Under the pieces are notes generated by a model. The model did not search any database, was not told the DNA's origin, and saw only the letters and a program-made list of their open reading frames with translations. Shown piece by piece: positions 25,976 to 34,604 of a stretch of DNA of 64,000 bases (within the stretch, counting starts at the first letter, position 1; the number at the start of each line of letters is the position of its first letter). The stretch covers positions 62,001-126,000 of the forward strand of contig JBCBVY010000004.1 of NCBI GenBank assembly GCA_039817385.1, given 5' to 3'. The translations under genes and the position numbers were made by a program. The DNA comes from JBCBCP01 sp039817385. Its GTDB lineage: Bacteria > Pseudomonadota > Alphaproteobacteria > Rhodobacterales > Rhodobacteraceae.

Positions 25976-26977
25976 ATGCCACGAAAAAAGGCGTCCAAAC
26001 AGGCTTTCAACATTGCCATTGTCGGCCAGGCCGGGCGGCTGGGCTATGAGGCGCTGCTGTTTGCGGCCTCCCTGCGCCACCACAGCCCCGGATTTGACGG
26101 CCGCCTGCTTGTGGCGGAGCCGCAGCCCGGCCCCCTTTGGCCAAATGATCCGCGTCTGACGCTGCCGGTGCGCAGCGCGCTGGAGGAGATGGGCGCAGAG
26201 ATCATCCCCTTTGAGACCACCCATTTCGGCGCGGCCTACCCCTATGGCAATAAGATCGAGATGCTGGCCGCCCTGCCCGAGGGCGAGAATTTCGTGTTCT
26301 TCGACACCGACACGCTGGTCACCGGGGACATCACCGCCGTGCCTTTCGACTTTTCCGTCCCGTCGGCGTCCCTGCGGCGGACAGGCACCTGGCCCAAGCC
26401 CGAGCTTTACGGGCCGGGCTATGCGGGCATCTGGAAATCGCTCTATGACCAGTTTGGCCTCGATTTTGAAAGCTCGCTCGACCTGTCGGAGCCTGATGAG
26501 TACTGGGCGCGCTACCTCTACTTCAATGCGGGCTATTTCTACTACAGCTGTCCGCGGGTCTTTGGGCAGCGCTTTCTTGACTATGCGCTGCGCATAAAGA
26601 GCGACCCGCCCGAAGCGCTGGCTTGTCAGGACCTGGACCCGTGGCTGGACCAGGTCGCCTTGCCGCTTGTCATCCATTCCTTTGGCGGGCGGCGCGATGC
26701 CCTGCCTCCCGGCCTGCTTGATGGCAGCGTGACGTGCCACTACCGCGTCCTGCCCCTGCTTTATGCGCGCGAGGCACAGCACGTGATCGACACGCTGGAG
26801 ACGGTGGCCGCCCCGAACAAGCTCAAGAAAGTGCTCAAAGGCTCCGAGCCGATCAAGCGCATGGTCTATCAGGGGCGCGGCGCCAAGGTGCGCGCGCTGT
26901 TTGACCAGGACAACCTGCCTAGGCGGGAACAGGCGATCCGTAACCGCATAAAATCAGAAGGTTTTTGGCTGCGGTAG
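25976..26977 (+). CDS. Glycosyltransferase-like protein (DxD motif)
   Basis: The 333-residue protein has a Rossmann-like start (FNIAIVGQAGRLGYEALLFAASLR), a lysine-rich N terminus, and FVFFDTDTLVTGDI at about residues 104-117. That DTD motif is the divalent-metal/nucleotide-sugar site seen in GT-A enzymes such as GT8. YFNAGYFYYS and LDPWLDQVALPLVIHSFGG follow, also as in these enzymes. The donor and acceptor are unknown. The start is ATG 25976, although the open frame reaches back through the promoter into the neighbouring gene. Cytoplasmic: no signal peptide. Confidence 0.75.
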   Translation: MPRKKASKQAFNIAIVGQAGRLGYEALLFAASLRHHSPGFDGRLLVAEPQPGPLWPNDPRLTLPVRSALEEMGAEIIPFETTHFGAAYPYGNKIEMLAALPEGENFVFFDTDTLVTGDITAVPFDFSVPSASLRRTGTWPKPELYGPGYAGIWKSLYDQFGLDFESSLDLSEPDEYWARYLYFNAGYFYYSCPRVFGQRFLDYALRIKSDPPEALACQDLDPWLDQVALPLVIHSFGGRRDALPPGLLDGSVTCHYRVLPLLYAREAQHVIDTLETVAAPNKLKKVLKGSEPIKRMVYQGRGAKVRALFDQDNLPRREQAIRNRIKSEGFWLR

Positions 26978-27138
26978 TTGACCGCCTTCGGCAGCCGTGT
27001 CTTTCTTGAGGTGTGTGCCGGGCGGACCGAACCGGCGGGTCCGGGCGCCAAAAAGCCAAAGCCGTCGCGTACCCTGTTTGGGCGGCCCTGTACGTTCCGT
27101 CCTTGCCTTTACCAGTGACCGTGTTCCCCGTTTTTCAC

Positions 27139-27600
27139 ATGGAGGACCCGATCTTGGGATACGATTTTTCGAGCTTTCTTGACCGCCTCGCCGCCTTTTT
27201 TGAAGCCGGCGATTTGCAAAGCCTTGCCGCGCATTGCGTGATGCCCCTGCCTGTCTACCTGGGGGGCAGTCTGATGGTGCTGGGCAGCCGGGACGTCGCG
27301 GCAGAGGCTCTAGGGCATCTCCGCGCGATGGTGACAGCCCAAAACATGGCCCAAGTCCGCGCCACGATTGATGCGGTGGAATTGCCGGTGTCGCAGCAGC
27401 AAAGCCTTTACGCCACATGGACCTATACCGACACAAACGGTGCCGTGATCGGCCGATCAAAGGTGCGCTATGTCCTCGGGCTTCGCCCATTTGAAGCGTG
27501 CCCGCAGGTTCACCTGGTTCACTACATTCAGACCGACTTCACAGACCTCGCAAACCAGATGCCGTTCTCGGCGCATGGCTCAGAAAATCAAGAACATTAG
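27139..27600 (+). CDS. NTF2/SnoaL-like protein, tandem paralog 1
   Basis: The 153-residue protein has the alpha+beta cone pattern of NTF2-like proteins: LDRLAAFFEAGDLQSLAAHCVMPLPVYL, then LMVLGSRDVAAEAL, VELPVSQQQSLYATWTY and VRYVLGLRPF. The product of the next gene shares these positions (for example LMVLGSPEIAQEAM and VELPRGPMQKVWVDW), so the two arose by tandem duplication. The start may instead be TTG 27154, which has GGAGG (27141-27145) at ideal spacing; the ATG at 27139 overlaps that ribosome-binding site. No catalytic residues can be assigned. Confidence 0.7.
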   Translation: MEDPILGYDFSSFLDRLAAFFEAGDLQSLAAHCVMPLPVYLGGSLMVLGSRDVAAEALGHLRAMVTAQNMAQVRATIDAVELPVSQQQSLYATWTYTDTNGAVIGRSKVRYVLGLRPFEACPQVHLVHYIQTDFTDLANQMPFSAHGSENQEH

Positions 27601-27663
27601 GTGGCTATTGCTTACCAAACGCAACGCCATACTTTTGCCGCGCAGCAACGCGAGATTCACCCT

Positions 27664-28122
27664 ATGGTAGAATTCACCCCTGAAGAGATCTCGGCAATGC
27701 GGGCGCCGGACGCCGCGCGATTTCTAAACAGACTTGGGGCTGCGCTGATGGCAGGGGACACGTGGCGCGTGGCATCGCGGTTTATGACACCGACGCCGGT
27801 CTACATGGAAGACGCGCTTATGGTGCTGGGCAGCCCAGAGATCGCGCAAGAGGCAATGGAGATCATGTACCAAGGGTTGCGCGAGTACGGGGTGCACAGT
27901 CTTGATGCGCACGTCGTCGCGGTCGAGTTGCCAAGGGGACCGATGCAGAAGGTTTGGGTCGACTGGGACTATCACAGCAAGGCCGGGGCGCGGGTCGCGA
28001 CTGTTCGGGCCGAATACGTGCTGCGCCACCCGGACCGCCCGGATGAGACGATGATCGAGATGGTCAACTACGTCAACTTCGCCTTCCCGGCCATTGTCGA
28101 GCGGCTGCCGCTCGCCCGGTGA
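27664..28122 (+). CDS. NTF2/SnoaL-like protein, tandem paralog 2
   Basis: The 152-residue protein aligns with its upstream neighbour over nearly the whole length: FLNRLGAALMAGDTWRVASR, PTPVYMEDALMVLGSPEI and VNYVNFAFPAI against the corresponding FLDRLAAFFEAGD, PLPVYLGGSLMVLGSRDV and VHYIQTDFTDL. The gene is 63 bases downstream in the same direction, so probably cotranscribed. The start is taken as ATG 27664 because it gives equal length to paralog 1; GTG 27601 would add 21 residues. The role is unknown. Confidence 0.7.
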   Translation: MVEFTPEEISAMRAPDAARFLNRLGAALMAGDTWRVASRFMTPTPVYMEDALMVLGSPEIAQEAMEIMYQGLREYGVHSLDAHVVAVELPRGPMQKVWVDWDYHSKAGARVATVRAEYVLRHPDRPDETMIEMVNYVNFAFPAIVERLPLAR

Positions 28123-28185
28123 GGTTGCAGCCCGAACGGGCTTGGCCTAGGACACCCGTATCCCTGCAATGCAAAGGACAGACCG

Positions 28186-29478
28186 ATGAGCGACGGCCCC
28201 ACCTACGGTTTTGACACCCTCCAGATTCACGCGGGCGCCCGGCCCGACCCGGCAACGGGCGCACGGCAGACGCCGATCTACCAGTCCACCGCCTATGTCT
28301 TCCGCGATGCCGATCACGCCGCCGCGCTCTTCAACCTGCAGGAAGTCGGCTACATCTATTCGCGCCTGACCAACCCCACGGTCGCGGTGCTGCAGGAACG
28401 CATCGCCACGCTTGAGGGCGGCGTGGGCGCGGTCTGCTGCTCGTCGGGGCACGCGGCGCAGATCATGGCGCTATTCCCGCTGATGGCGCCGGGTCTGAAC
28501 GTCGTCGTCTCCACCCGGCTTTACGGTGGCACGATCACCCAGTTCAGCCAGACGATCAAACGCTTCGGCTGGGAGGCCAAGTTCGTCGATTTCGACGATC
28601 TGGACGCGGTTGAGGCCGCCTGTGACGAGAACACCCGTGCGGTCTTCTGCGAGGCCATCGCGAACCCTGGCGGTTACATCACGGACCTCGACGCCATCGC
28701 AGCCATCGCCGACAAGGTCGGCGTGCCGCTGGTGGTCGATAACACCTCCGCCACGCCCTACCTCTGCCGCCCGATCGAGCACGGCGCGACGCTGGTCGTG
28801 CATTCGACCACCAAGTACCTGACCGGCAACGGGACCGTCACGGGCGGCTGCGTGGTCGACAGCGGCACGTTCGACTGGTCCGCCTCGGACAAGTTCCCGT
28901 CCCTGTCGGCAGCTGAGCCGGCCTATCACGGGCTGAAGTTTCACGAGACCTTCGGCGCGCTCGCCTTCACCTTCCACGGCATTGCCATCGGCCTGCGCGA
29001 TCTGGGCATGACGATGAACCCGCAGGCGGCGCATTACACGCTGATGGGGATCGAGACCCTGTCCCTGCGGATGGAGCGCCACGTGGAAAACGCGATGAAG
29101 ATCGCGGCCTGGCTGGAGCAGGATGACCGCGTCGACTACGTCACCTATGCGGGGCTTGAAAGCTCGCCCTACTACGGGCGCGTGGAAAAGATCTGTCCGC
29201 GCGGGGCGGGCGGGCTTTTCACCTTTGCGGTGAAGGGCGGCTATGATGCCTGCGTGAAGCTGGTGAACGCGCTGGAAATCTTCAGCCACGTCGCGAACCT
29301 CGGCGATGCGCGCTCTCTCATCATCCACGCAGCCTCGACCACCCACCGCCAGCTGACCGCGGACCAGCAGCGCGCGGCGGGGGCGGCACCCGAAGTGGTG
29401 CGCGTGTCCATCGGGATCGAAAACGCGGACGACCTGATCGCCGACCTCGACCAGGCGCTGAGCAAAGCCGTCAGCTGA
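28186..29478 (+). CDS. metY: O-acetylhomoserine sulfhydrylase (aminocarboxypropyltransferase)
   Basis: This 430-residue PLP enzyme of the Cys/Met metabolism family makes homocysteine from O-acetylhomoserine and sulfide. PLP-binding features are YIYSRLTNPTVAVLQERIA, CCSSGHAAQ, the stacking residue in STRLYGGT, VVDNTSATPYLCRP, and the Schiff-base Lys210 in HSTTKYLTGNG. The length (about 430) fits MetY rather than the shorter MetB/MetC/MetZ. It starts with ATG after AAAGGACAG. The stop is four bases before REP-like copy 2. Confidence 0.93.
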   Translation: MSDGPTYGFDTLQIHAGARPDPATGARQTPIYQSTAYVFRDADHAAALFNLQEVGYIYSRLTNPTVAVLQERIATLEGGVGAVCCSSGHAAQIMALFPLMAPGLNVVVSTRLYGGTITQFSQTIKRFGWEAKFVDFDDLDAVEAACDENTRAVFCEAIANPGGYITDLDAIAAIADKVGVPLVVDNTSATPYLCRPIEHGATLVVHSTTKYLTGNGTVTGGCVVDSGTFDWSASDKFPSLSAAEPAYHGLKFHETFGALAFTFHGIAIGLRDLGMTMNPQAAHYTLMGIETLSLRMERHVENAMKIAAWLEQDDRVDYVTYAGLESSPYYGRVEKICPRGAGGLFTFAVKGGYDACVKLVNALEIFSHVANLGDARSLIIHAASTTHRQLTADQQRAAGAAPEVVRVSIGIENADDLIADLDQALSKAVS

Positions 29479-29481
29479 CGC

Positions 29482-29544
29482 GCCGCTCAGCCGGACCCTG
29501 CGGGCCCTCTTCGCGAGGAAGGCCCGTAGGGGCCTGAGCGAGCG
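29482..29544 (+). repeat. REP-like palindromic repeat, copy 2
   Basis: This matches 25316-25380 over 63 bases, with the core GCGGGCCCTCTTCGCGAGGA identical. Here CGCTCAG and CTGAGCG close the outer stem. It exactly fills the space between the metY stop and the stop codon of the minus-strand SIMPL gene (29545). Confidence 0.8.
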
Positions 29545-30223
29545 CTACTTCAGGCCGTAGACGGCGCCAACCTCCACGCGCACGGTGACTTCGCCGGGGG
29601 CCATCGGCACATCCATCGCGGCGCGTGCGGCCATCATCTCCGGGCCCGCGGCCACCGCCGCCGTGCTCCACCAGCCGCTGCACCGGCCCAAGCGACAGCC
29701 CAGCCGCCGCCGCCATCTGGCCCGCCTTTTCCGCCGCATCGCGCACCGCCGCAGCGCGCGCCGCAGCCTTGGCCGGGGCCGGATCGGCCAGCATAAAGCG
29801 CAGCCCGCCAAACTCCGTTGCCCCGTCGCGCACGGCCACGTCCAGCAGCGTGCCCAGCACCTGCAGATCGCGCACCCGCACCGTCACCACCGACCTGGCG
29901 ATATAGCCCCGCACGGCGCGCGGCGTGCCTTGCCCCTGGTCCCAGACCGGGCTGAGCGTCATCTGGCTGGTCTGAATGTCCCGCGGCGCAAGGCCCAGGC
30001 CTTCGATCCGGGCCAGCACCTCGCCCTGCCGCTGTGCCATCTGGCGCACGGCCACCTCGGCCTGCGCGGCCTCTACCGCGACGCCAACCTGCAGGGCGGC
30101 CATGTCCGGCACGGCGGACACCTCCCCCACGCCCGTCACTTCAACCACGCCGCCCGCCGCCTGCGCAGCCCCCGCCCAGCCGAGGCAGGCCAGGGCACAG
30201 ATCATCATCATCCAGTGTCGCAT
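29545..30223 (-). pseudogene. SIMPL (DUF541/YggE-like) periplasmic protein with apparent frameshift
   Basis: The N-terminal frame reads a signal peptide (MRHWMMMICALACLGWAGAAQA) and a SIMPL domain (VVEVTGVGEVSAVPDMAALQV, ARSVVTVRVRDLQVLGTLLD) as far as GPVQRLVEHG. From about 29652-29664 the family-like ending (PEMMAARAAMDVPMAP, GEVTVRVEVGAVYGLK, stop at 29545) lies in another frame. In the original frame translation runs on as Arg/Gly-rich sequence through REP copy 2 into metY. One base too many, or two too few, in the GC-rich run explains it. This is either a real inactivating frameshift or a sequencing error. If corrected, the product has 225 residues. The start ATG at 30223 has GGAGAG upstream. 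Confidence 0.75.
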
Positions 30224-30371
30224 CACGCTCTCCTTCGCTTGCGCGCAAAACAGCGCGATGCCGCACCCACCCGCAAGGGCAGGCTCTTTGCATCGGCAAC
30301 TTCCTGCTCTATTCTTGTGATCACGCACCCGGGCCGTCGGCGGCCCAGACAGACCCGTGTATAGGCACATC

Positions 30372-32738
30372 ATGACGCCAGATTTCGCGCTGTCCCTGTC
30401 CGTTGACGGTATCGTCCTGCTGCACCGCGCGGCAGGGGGCTGGCGGCGCGTCGGCGCGGTGGCCCTGACCAGCGTGGACCTTGCGGGTGATCTGGCGGCG
30501 CTGCGGGCGCGGGCCGCGCGGCTGTCTGGCGGCGATGTGCGCTGCAAGCTGATCATCCCGAATGACCAGATCAAGTACCTGACGCTGGAGACCGGCGCGG
30601 TCAGCACCCCGGCGCGCCTCGATGCGGCGCGCGCTGCGCTGGACGGGGCAACGCCCTACGCGGTGGACGAGCTGGTATTTGACGTCTGCGAGGATGGCGC
30701 GCAGACCCATGTGGCTGCCGCGGCGCAGGAAACGTTGGAGGAGGCCGAAGCCTTCGCCCGCCTGCACAGCTTCGAGCCTCTGAGCTTTGTATCGATCCCC
30801 GAGGGCGCCGCATTTCTGGGCGAGCCGTTCTTTGGCGTGACCCAGCGCTCTGAGGCGCTGCTGGAGCCGGGCGATATGGTCGAGCCGGACGGCATCGCCG
30901 TGGTTGTGATCGGTGACGTGGACATGCCGCTTTCGGATGCGGAGGGCGCCGCAGCAGAAGGGCCAGAAGCAGACGCGGCAGACGAACCCATTGAAGTGGT
31001 TGGCGCGCCCGAAGCCGAAGCAAAGGCCGTACCGGCGGCTGAACCCGAACCGGTGCGCGAACCAGAGCCGGAAGCAGAACCCGTACCAGAGCCCGAACCG
31101 GGATTTGCCAGCGCGCGCAAGCCGCTGGGCGGCGCAGAGCGGGAGGCGCCGATCGTGCGCGCGCCGCGGCTCAGCGCACCGGCACCTGCGGTGCCGAAAC
31201 CGGCCCGGGTGCCAAACCTGCAGGCCGATGCCGCCGCATCGCTCGTGGCGGCGCAGCCTCAGCCCGAGCCACCCGCGCCCGCTGGCGGCTTCATGTCGCG
31301 CCGGACCGGCGGCACGCGCGGTTTCCTGTCGCGGCGCACCGCCCCGGCTGCGGAGGCGCCCGCGGCGGCGGCGACGGTGGCCGATGCCCCGCGCAGCGCT
31401 CACAAGGACGAAGCGCGCCGCATGACCGTCTTTGGCGCGCGCCAGCCCGCGGGCGCGGACGTGGTCGGTGGCAAGCCGCGCTTTCTGGGCCTGATCCTCA
31501 CTGCGGTGCTGCTGGTCTTCCTCGCCGGGATTGCCGCCTGGGCGTCCGTCTTCCTCGACAGCAGCGTGGCACGCCTGACGCCGCGCTCGGTAGAGCCGGT
31601 CGCGGCCCTGCCGACCGAAGCGCTGCCCCGTCCCGCGGAGATGCCAGCATCGGAGCCGGAGCCGGAGCCGGAGGGCATCGAGGTTGCTGCCCTCGACAGC
31701 GGGCTGACCGCGGAGGACGCGGCGGTGCTGGAGGCGCTGCAAGACCCCCGCCCGGAACCAGACCCCGAGCCAGAACCCGAAGCGGCCTTGCCCGAACCGT
31801 CCATCGCCGAAGCCGAGGCGCGCTATGCCGTCACCGGCATCTGGCCGCTGGCGCCTGTGGCCCTCGACACACCGCCGCGGGTCGATCTTGGCGACCTCTA
31901 CATCGCCTCGATTGACCGGGTCAGCCCCGCGCAGGATGCGGTGCTGCTGCCTGCGCGGGCGGGTCTTGACACCGACAGCCCGTTGACCGCCCGCGCCTCC
32001 CCGGCCCCGGCAGGCACGCAGTTTGCGCGCGATGCGCAAGGCCGGGTGATCCCAACCCCGGACGGCGTTTTGACACCTGACGGGCACATGCTTTTTGCGG
32101 GACGTCCCCCGGTCGAGCCGCCCGTCTACCCGGACCGTTCCGAAAACGCCCCGGGCGTGGTGGATGACACGGCGCGACTTGCCGCGTTCCGCCCACAGGC
32201 GCGCCCCGCCGATCTTATTGAACAGACTGAGCGCGCGAACCTTGGCGGCCTGACCCGATCCGAGTTGGCCGCGATCCGCCCACAGCTGCGCCCTGACACG
32301 GGTAAAGAAGAAGAAGAAGCCGCTGCCGAAGAGACGGGCGCACCCGTCTCCGCGCTCGCTACTGCGACCAGCTACCGGCCCAGCGCGCGGCCCCGCAACT
32401 TTGCGCGCATCGTGGAGCGCGCCACCCCCGCCGCGCCAGAGCCGACCCGCACCGCTGCCGTCGCGCCGCGCACGGTCACGCCGCGTATTCCGTCCTCGGC
32501 CTCCGTCGCGCGGGAGGCGACGATCCGCAACGCGATCAACCTAAACCGCGTGAACCTGATCGGGGTCTACGGCACGCCTTCGGCCCGCCGTGCGCTGGTG
32601 CGCCTGTCCAACGGGCGCTACCGCAAGGTGCAGGTCGGGGACCGGATCGACGGCGGCCAGGTCTCCGCGATTGGTGAGAGCGAGCTGCGCTACCGCAAAG
32701 GCGGGCGCAACCTTGTCCTGAAGATGCCGCGGGGCTGA
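30372..32738 (+). CDS. Bitopic membrane protein with PilM/GspL-like N terminus and PilP/GspC-like C terminus
   Basis: The product is 788 residues. Residues 1-150 (ALSLSVDGIVLLHRA, CKLIIPNDQIKYLTLE, FEPLSFVSIPEGAAFLG) resemble the cytoplasmic actin-like domain of PilM/GspL. Long Glu/Pro/Ala repeats follow (REPEPEAEPVPEPEPG), then one membrane helix at about 371-393 (LGLILTAVLLVFLAGIAAW). A second Glu/Pro-rich region precedes the C-terminal 60 residues (LIGVYGTPSARRALVRLSNG, VQVGDRIDGGQVSAI), which resemble the HR domain of GspC/PilP. No pilus or type II secretion genes are nearby. Both assignments are inferences from pattern. It is divergent from the SIMPL gene. Confidence 0.6.
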   Translation: MTPDFALSLSVDGIVLLHRAAGGWRRVGAVALTSVDLAGDLAALRARAARLSGGDVRCKLIIPNDQIKYLTLETGAVSTPARLDAARAALDGATPYAVDELVFDVCEDGAQTHVAAAAQETLEEAEAFARLHSFEPLSFVSIPEGAAFLGEPFFGVTQRSEALLEPGDMVEPDGIAVVVIGDVDMPLSDAEGAAAEGPEADAADEPIEVVGAPEAEAKAVPAAEPEPVREPEPEAEPVPEPEPGFASARKPLGGAEREAPIVRAPRLSAPAPAVPKPARVPNLQADAAASLVAAQPQPEPPAPAGGFMSRRTGGTRGFLSRRTAPAAEAPAAAATVADAPRSAHKDEARRMTVFGARQPAGADVVGGKPRFLGLILTAVLLVFLAGIAAWASVFLDSSVARLTPRSVEPVAALPTEALPRPAEMPASEPEPEPEGIEVAALDSGLTAEDAAVLEALQDPRPEPDPEPEPEAALPEPSIAEAEARYAVTGIWPLAPVALDTPPRVDLGDLYIASIDRVSPAQDAVLLPARAGLDTDSPLTARASPAPAGTQFARDAQGRVIPTPDGVLTPDGHMLFAGRPPVEPPVYPDRSENAPGVVDDTARLAAFRPQARPADLIEQTERANLGGLTRSELAAIRPQLRPDTGKEEEEAAAEETGAPVSALATATSYRPSARPRNFARIVERATPAAPEPTRTAAVAPRTVTPRIPSSASVAREATIRNAINLNRVNLIGVYGTPSARRALVRLSNGRYRKVQVGDRIDGGQVSAIGESELRYRKGGRNLVLKMPRG

Positions 32739-32742
32739 GGCC

Positions 32743-33345
32743 CTAGCCCTTCGCCGAATTCACCGGGTCCAGCACCAGAACAAGACGCACCTCGCCCGTT
32801 CCCTCGATAGGTGGGGAGCGGTGCAAAAGCGAGGCCGCGTGCGGCGCGGGCCAGAGGGTGCCGCGCAGCAGGATGGGCACGCCCGTCTCTACCGTATGGA
32901 CCTCATCCGGGTCGGTGCCACGCGCGGCCAGCCCATATTGCGTGCCGGTGCCGCGATAGGTGCAGACGAGCCGCGCCCGCAGCGCGTCGATATGGAACTT
33001 GCGGCAGGCATTGGTTGTGACCACGTCCAGCCGCACGCGCAGCCACTCCGCGTCCATCGCCGCCGCGAAACCTGCAGCCAGCGCCGCCACGTCCCGCACA
33101 AACGCATCCCGCGCCGCGCCTTCGGGCGTGCCGGCCTCTGCGCACATGTCCTGCACGGCCCAGGAAACATCACCCGGGCGCACGACGACCCGGCCATGCG
33201 GCAGCAGGCCGGGCGCGAGACCCTCAAGCCACGCTGTTACACCGTCTGGCGCCGCGCGATCCCAGACCGCCGCTGCGCAATCGTCCAGGCCCAGCACCGC
33301 CAGCGCATCGGGCTGGACACGCACCGCGGCCTGAAGCGCGATCAT
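32743..33345 (-). CDS. DUF1826 family protein
   Basis: The 200-residue protein contains LVCTYRGTGTQYGLAARG and HTVETGVPILLRGTLWP, and ends with LLHRSPPIEGTGEVRLVLVLD, a pattern I associate with DUF1826. Its histidines, and the His/Asp distribution late in the chain, would suit metal or 2OG-type chemistry, but this is unproven. The start ATG at 33345 overlaps the stop of the COG0523 gene by four bases, so the two are cotranslated and probably share zinc control through the Zur-like box at 34591. Confidence 0.75.
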   Translation of the reverse strand: MIALQAAVRVQPDALAVLGLDDCAAAVWDRAAPDGVTAWLEGLAPGLLPHGRVVVRPGDVSWAVQDMCAEAGTPEGAARDAFVRDVAALAAGFAAAMDAEWLRVRLDVVTTNACRKFHIDALRARLVCTYRGTGTQYGLAARGTDPDEVHTVETGVPILLRGTLWPAPHAASLLHRSPPIEGTGEVRLVLVLDPVNSAKG

Positions 33346-34565
33346 TCCGCCGCTTCCATCCGGCGCCAGCCCGGGAATGGGTCGGGGTAATCGGGCAGGT
33401 CGGACGGCCCCGTCGCTTCGCCTTCCGGCACCAGCGCCGCGTCCAGCTTCGCCTTCATCGCGGGCCAGTCGATGCCCGCGCCGATGAACACGATCTCCTG
33501 ACGGCGGTCGCCCCACGGCTCCTGCCAGTGCTCTTTGAGGTACTGCCGCGCGCTGTCATGCTCCGGCCAGCGCTCTTCGGGCACGCTCGCCCACCAGGTG
33601 CCAAGCGGCTTGACGCTCGACAGCGCCCCGGCCAGCGAAAACTCCGCCACCCAGTCGGGCCGAGTCGCGATCCAGAAATGGCCCTTCGCGCGGATCACCC
33701 CCGGCAGATCGCCGTTCAGCGTGTCCATGATCGCCTGCGGCACGAAGGGGCGCCGCGCACGGTAGACAAAGCTGGTGACGCCATATTCTTCCGTCTCCGG
33801 CGTGTGATCGGCAAAACCATACAGCTCTTTGGCCCACATCGGGTGCTCATGCGCCTGCTCGAAATCGAACAGGCCCGTGCCCATGATGCGGTCCGCAGGC
33901 ACGTCCGAATGGTTCGTCTCAATGATTTTGGCGTCCGCGTTGAGGCTGCGGATGATCTTGCGCGCCGCATCCGTTTTTTGTGGGCCTGCGTCGGAGACCT
34001 TGTTCAGCACGACCACATCCGCAAACTCGATCTGGTCGGTCAGCAGGTGGACCAGCGTGCGGTCGTCTTCCTCGCCCAGCGTCTCCCCCCGGTCGGCAAG
34101 GAAGTCGTGGCTGGAATAGTCGTTCAGAAGGTTCACCGCGTCCACCACCGTCACCATCGTGTCGAGCCGGGCGACATCGTCGAGGCTTGTCCCTTCCTCG
34201 TCCCGAAACTCGAAGGTTGCCGCGACCGGCAGCGGCTCCGAAATGCCGGTCGACTCGATCAGCAGGTAGTCAAACCGCCCCTCTTCGGAGAGGCGCCGCA
34301 CCTCCTCCAGCAGGTCGTCGCGCAGGGTGCAGCAGATGCAGCCATTCGACATCTCGACCAGCGTCTCGTCCGTGCGGCTCAGCTCCGTATCCGCGCGCAC
34401 GAGGTCCGCGTCGATGTTCACCTCGGACATGTCGTTCACGATCACCGCGACGCGCTTGCCCTCGCGGTTGTTCAGCACGCGGTTCAGCAGGGTCGTCTTG
34501 CCCGCGCCAAGAAAGCCGGAAAGGACGGTGACGGGAAGGCGGGAGTCGTGTTGAGTGTCTGGCAT
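33342..34565 (-). CDS. COG0523 (CobW/ZNG1-like) GTP-binding metallochaperone
   Basis: This 407-residue G3E P-loop GTPase has Walker A GFLGAGKTT with Lys23. The CxCC metal motif is in NGCICCTLRDDL, and IESTGISEP and VVLNKVSDA provide switch and guanine-specificity elements. The CobW C-terminal domain (about 290-380) contains KGHFWIATRPDW. Members deliver zinc or cobalt to target enzymes. A palindrome like a Zur box lies 26 bases upstream of the ATG and DUF1826 is coupled downstream, so the zinc branch is favoured over cobalamin, though cobT and cobS are 4-6 kb away. Confidence 0.92.
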   Translation of the reverse strand: MPDTQHDSRLPVTVLSGFLGAGKTTLLNRVLNNREGKRVAVIVNDMSEVNIDADLVRADTELSRTDETLVEMSNGCICCTLRDDLLEEVRRLSEEGRFDYLLIESTGISEPLPVAATFEFRDEEGTSLDDVARLDTMVTVVDAVNLLNDYSSHDFLADRGETLGEEDDRTLVHLLTDQIEFADVVVLNKVSDAGPQKTDAARKIIRSLNADAKIIETNHSDVPADRIMGTGLFDFEQAHEHPMWAKELYGFADHTPETEEYGVTSFVYRARRPFVPQAIMDTLNGDLPGVIRAKGHFWIATRPDWVAEFSLAGALSSVKPLGTWWASVPEERWPEHDSARQYLKEHWQEPWGDRRQEIVFIGAGIDWPAMKAKLDAALVPEGEATGPSDLPDYPDPFPGWRRMEAAE

Positions 34566-34590
34566 GTCGGGCTCCGGATATGTGGCTCGC

Positions 34591-34603
34591 GTTATATTAT
34601 AAC
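34591..34603 (-). promoter_or_regulatory. Probable Zur box
   Basis: GTTATATTATAAC is a palindrome apart from its central base and resembles the zinc-uptake regulator operator GTTATAATATAAC of alphaproteobacteria. It is the only AT-rich island in the 183-base spacer and lies 26 bases before the COG0523 start, where it would overlap a promoter. It predicts induction of the two-gene operon in zinc shortage. Confidence 0.8.
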
Positions 34604-34604
34604 A

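Noticed and set aside
29471..30607. Full-length 378-codon SIMPL reading frame
   Set aside because: It begins upstream of the signal peptide and ends by reading through the REP-like repeat into metY; the family C terminus is in another frame.
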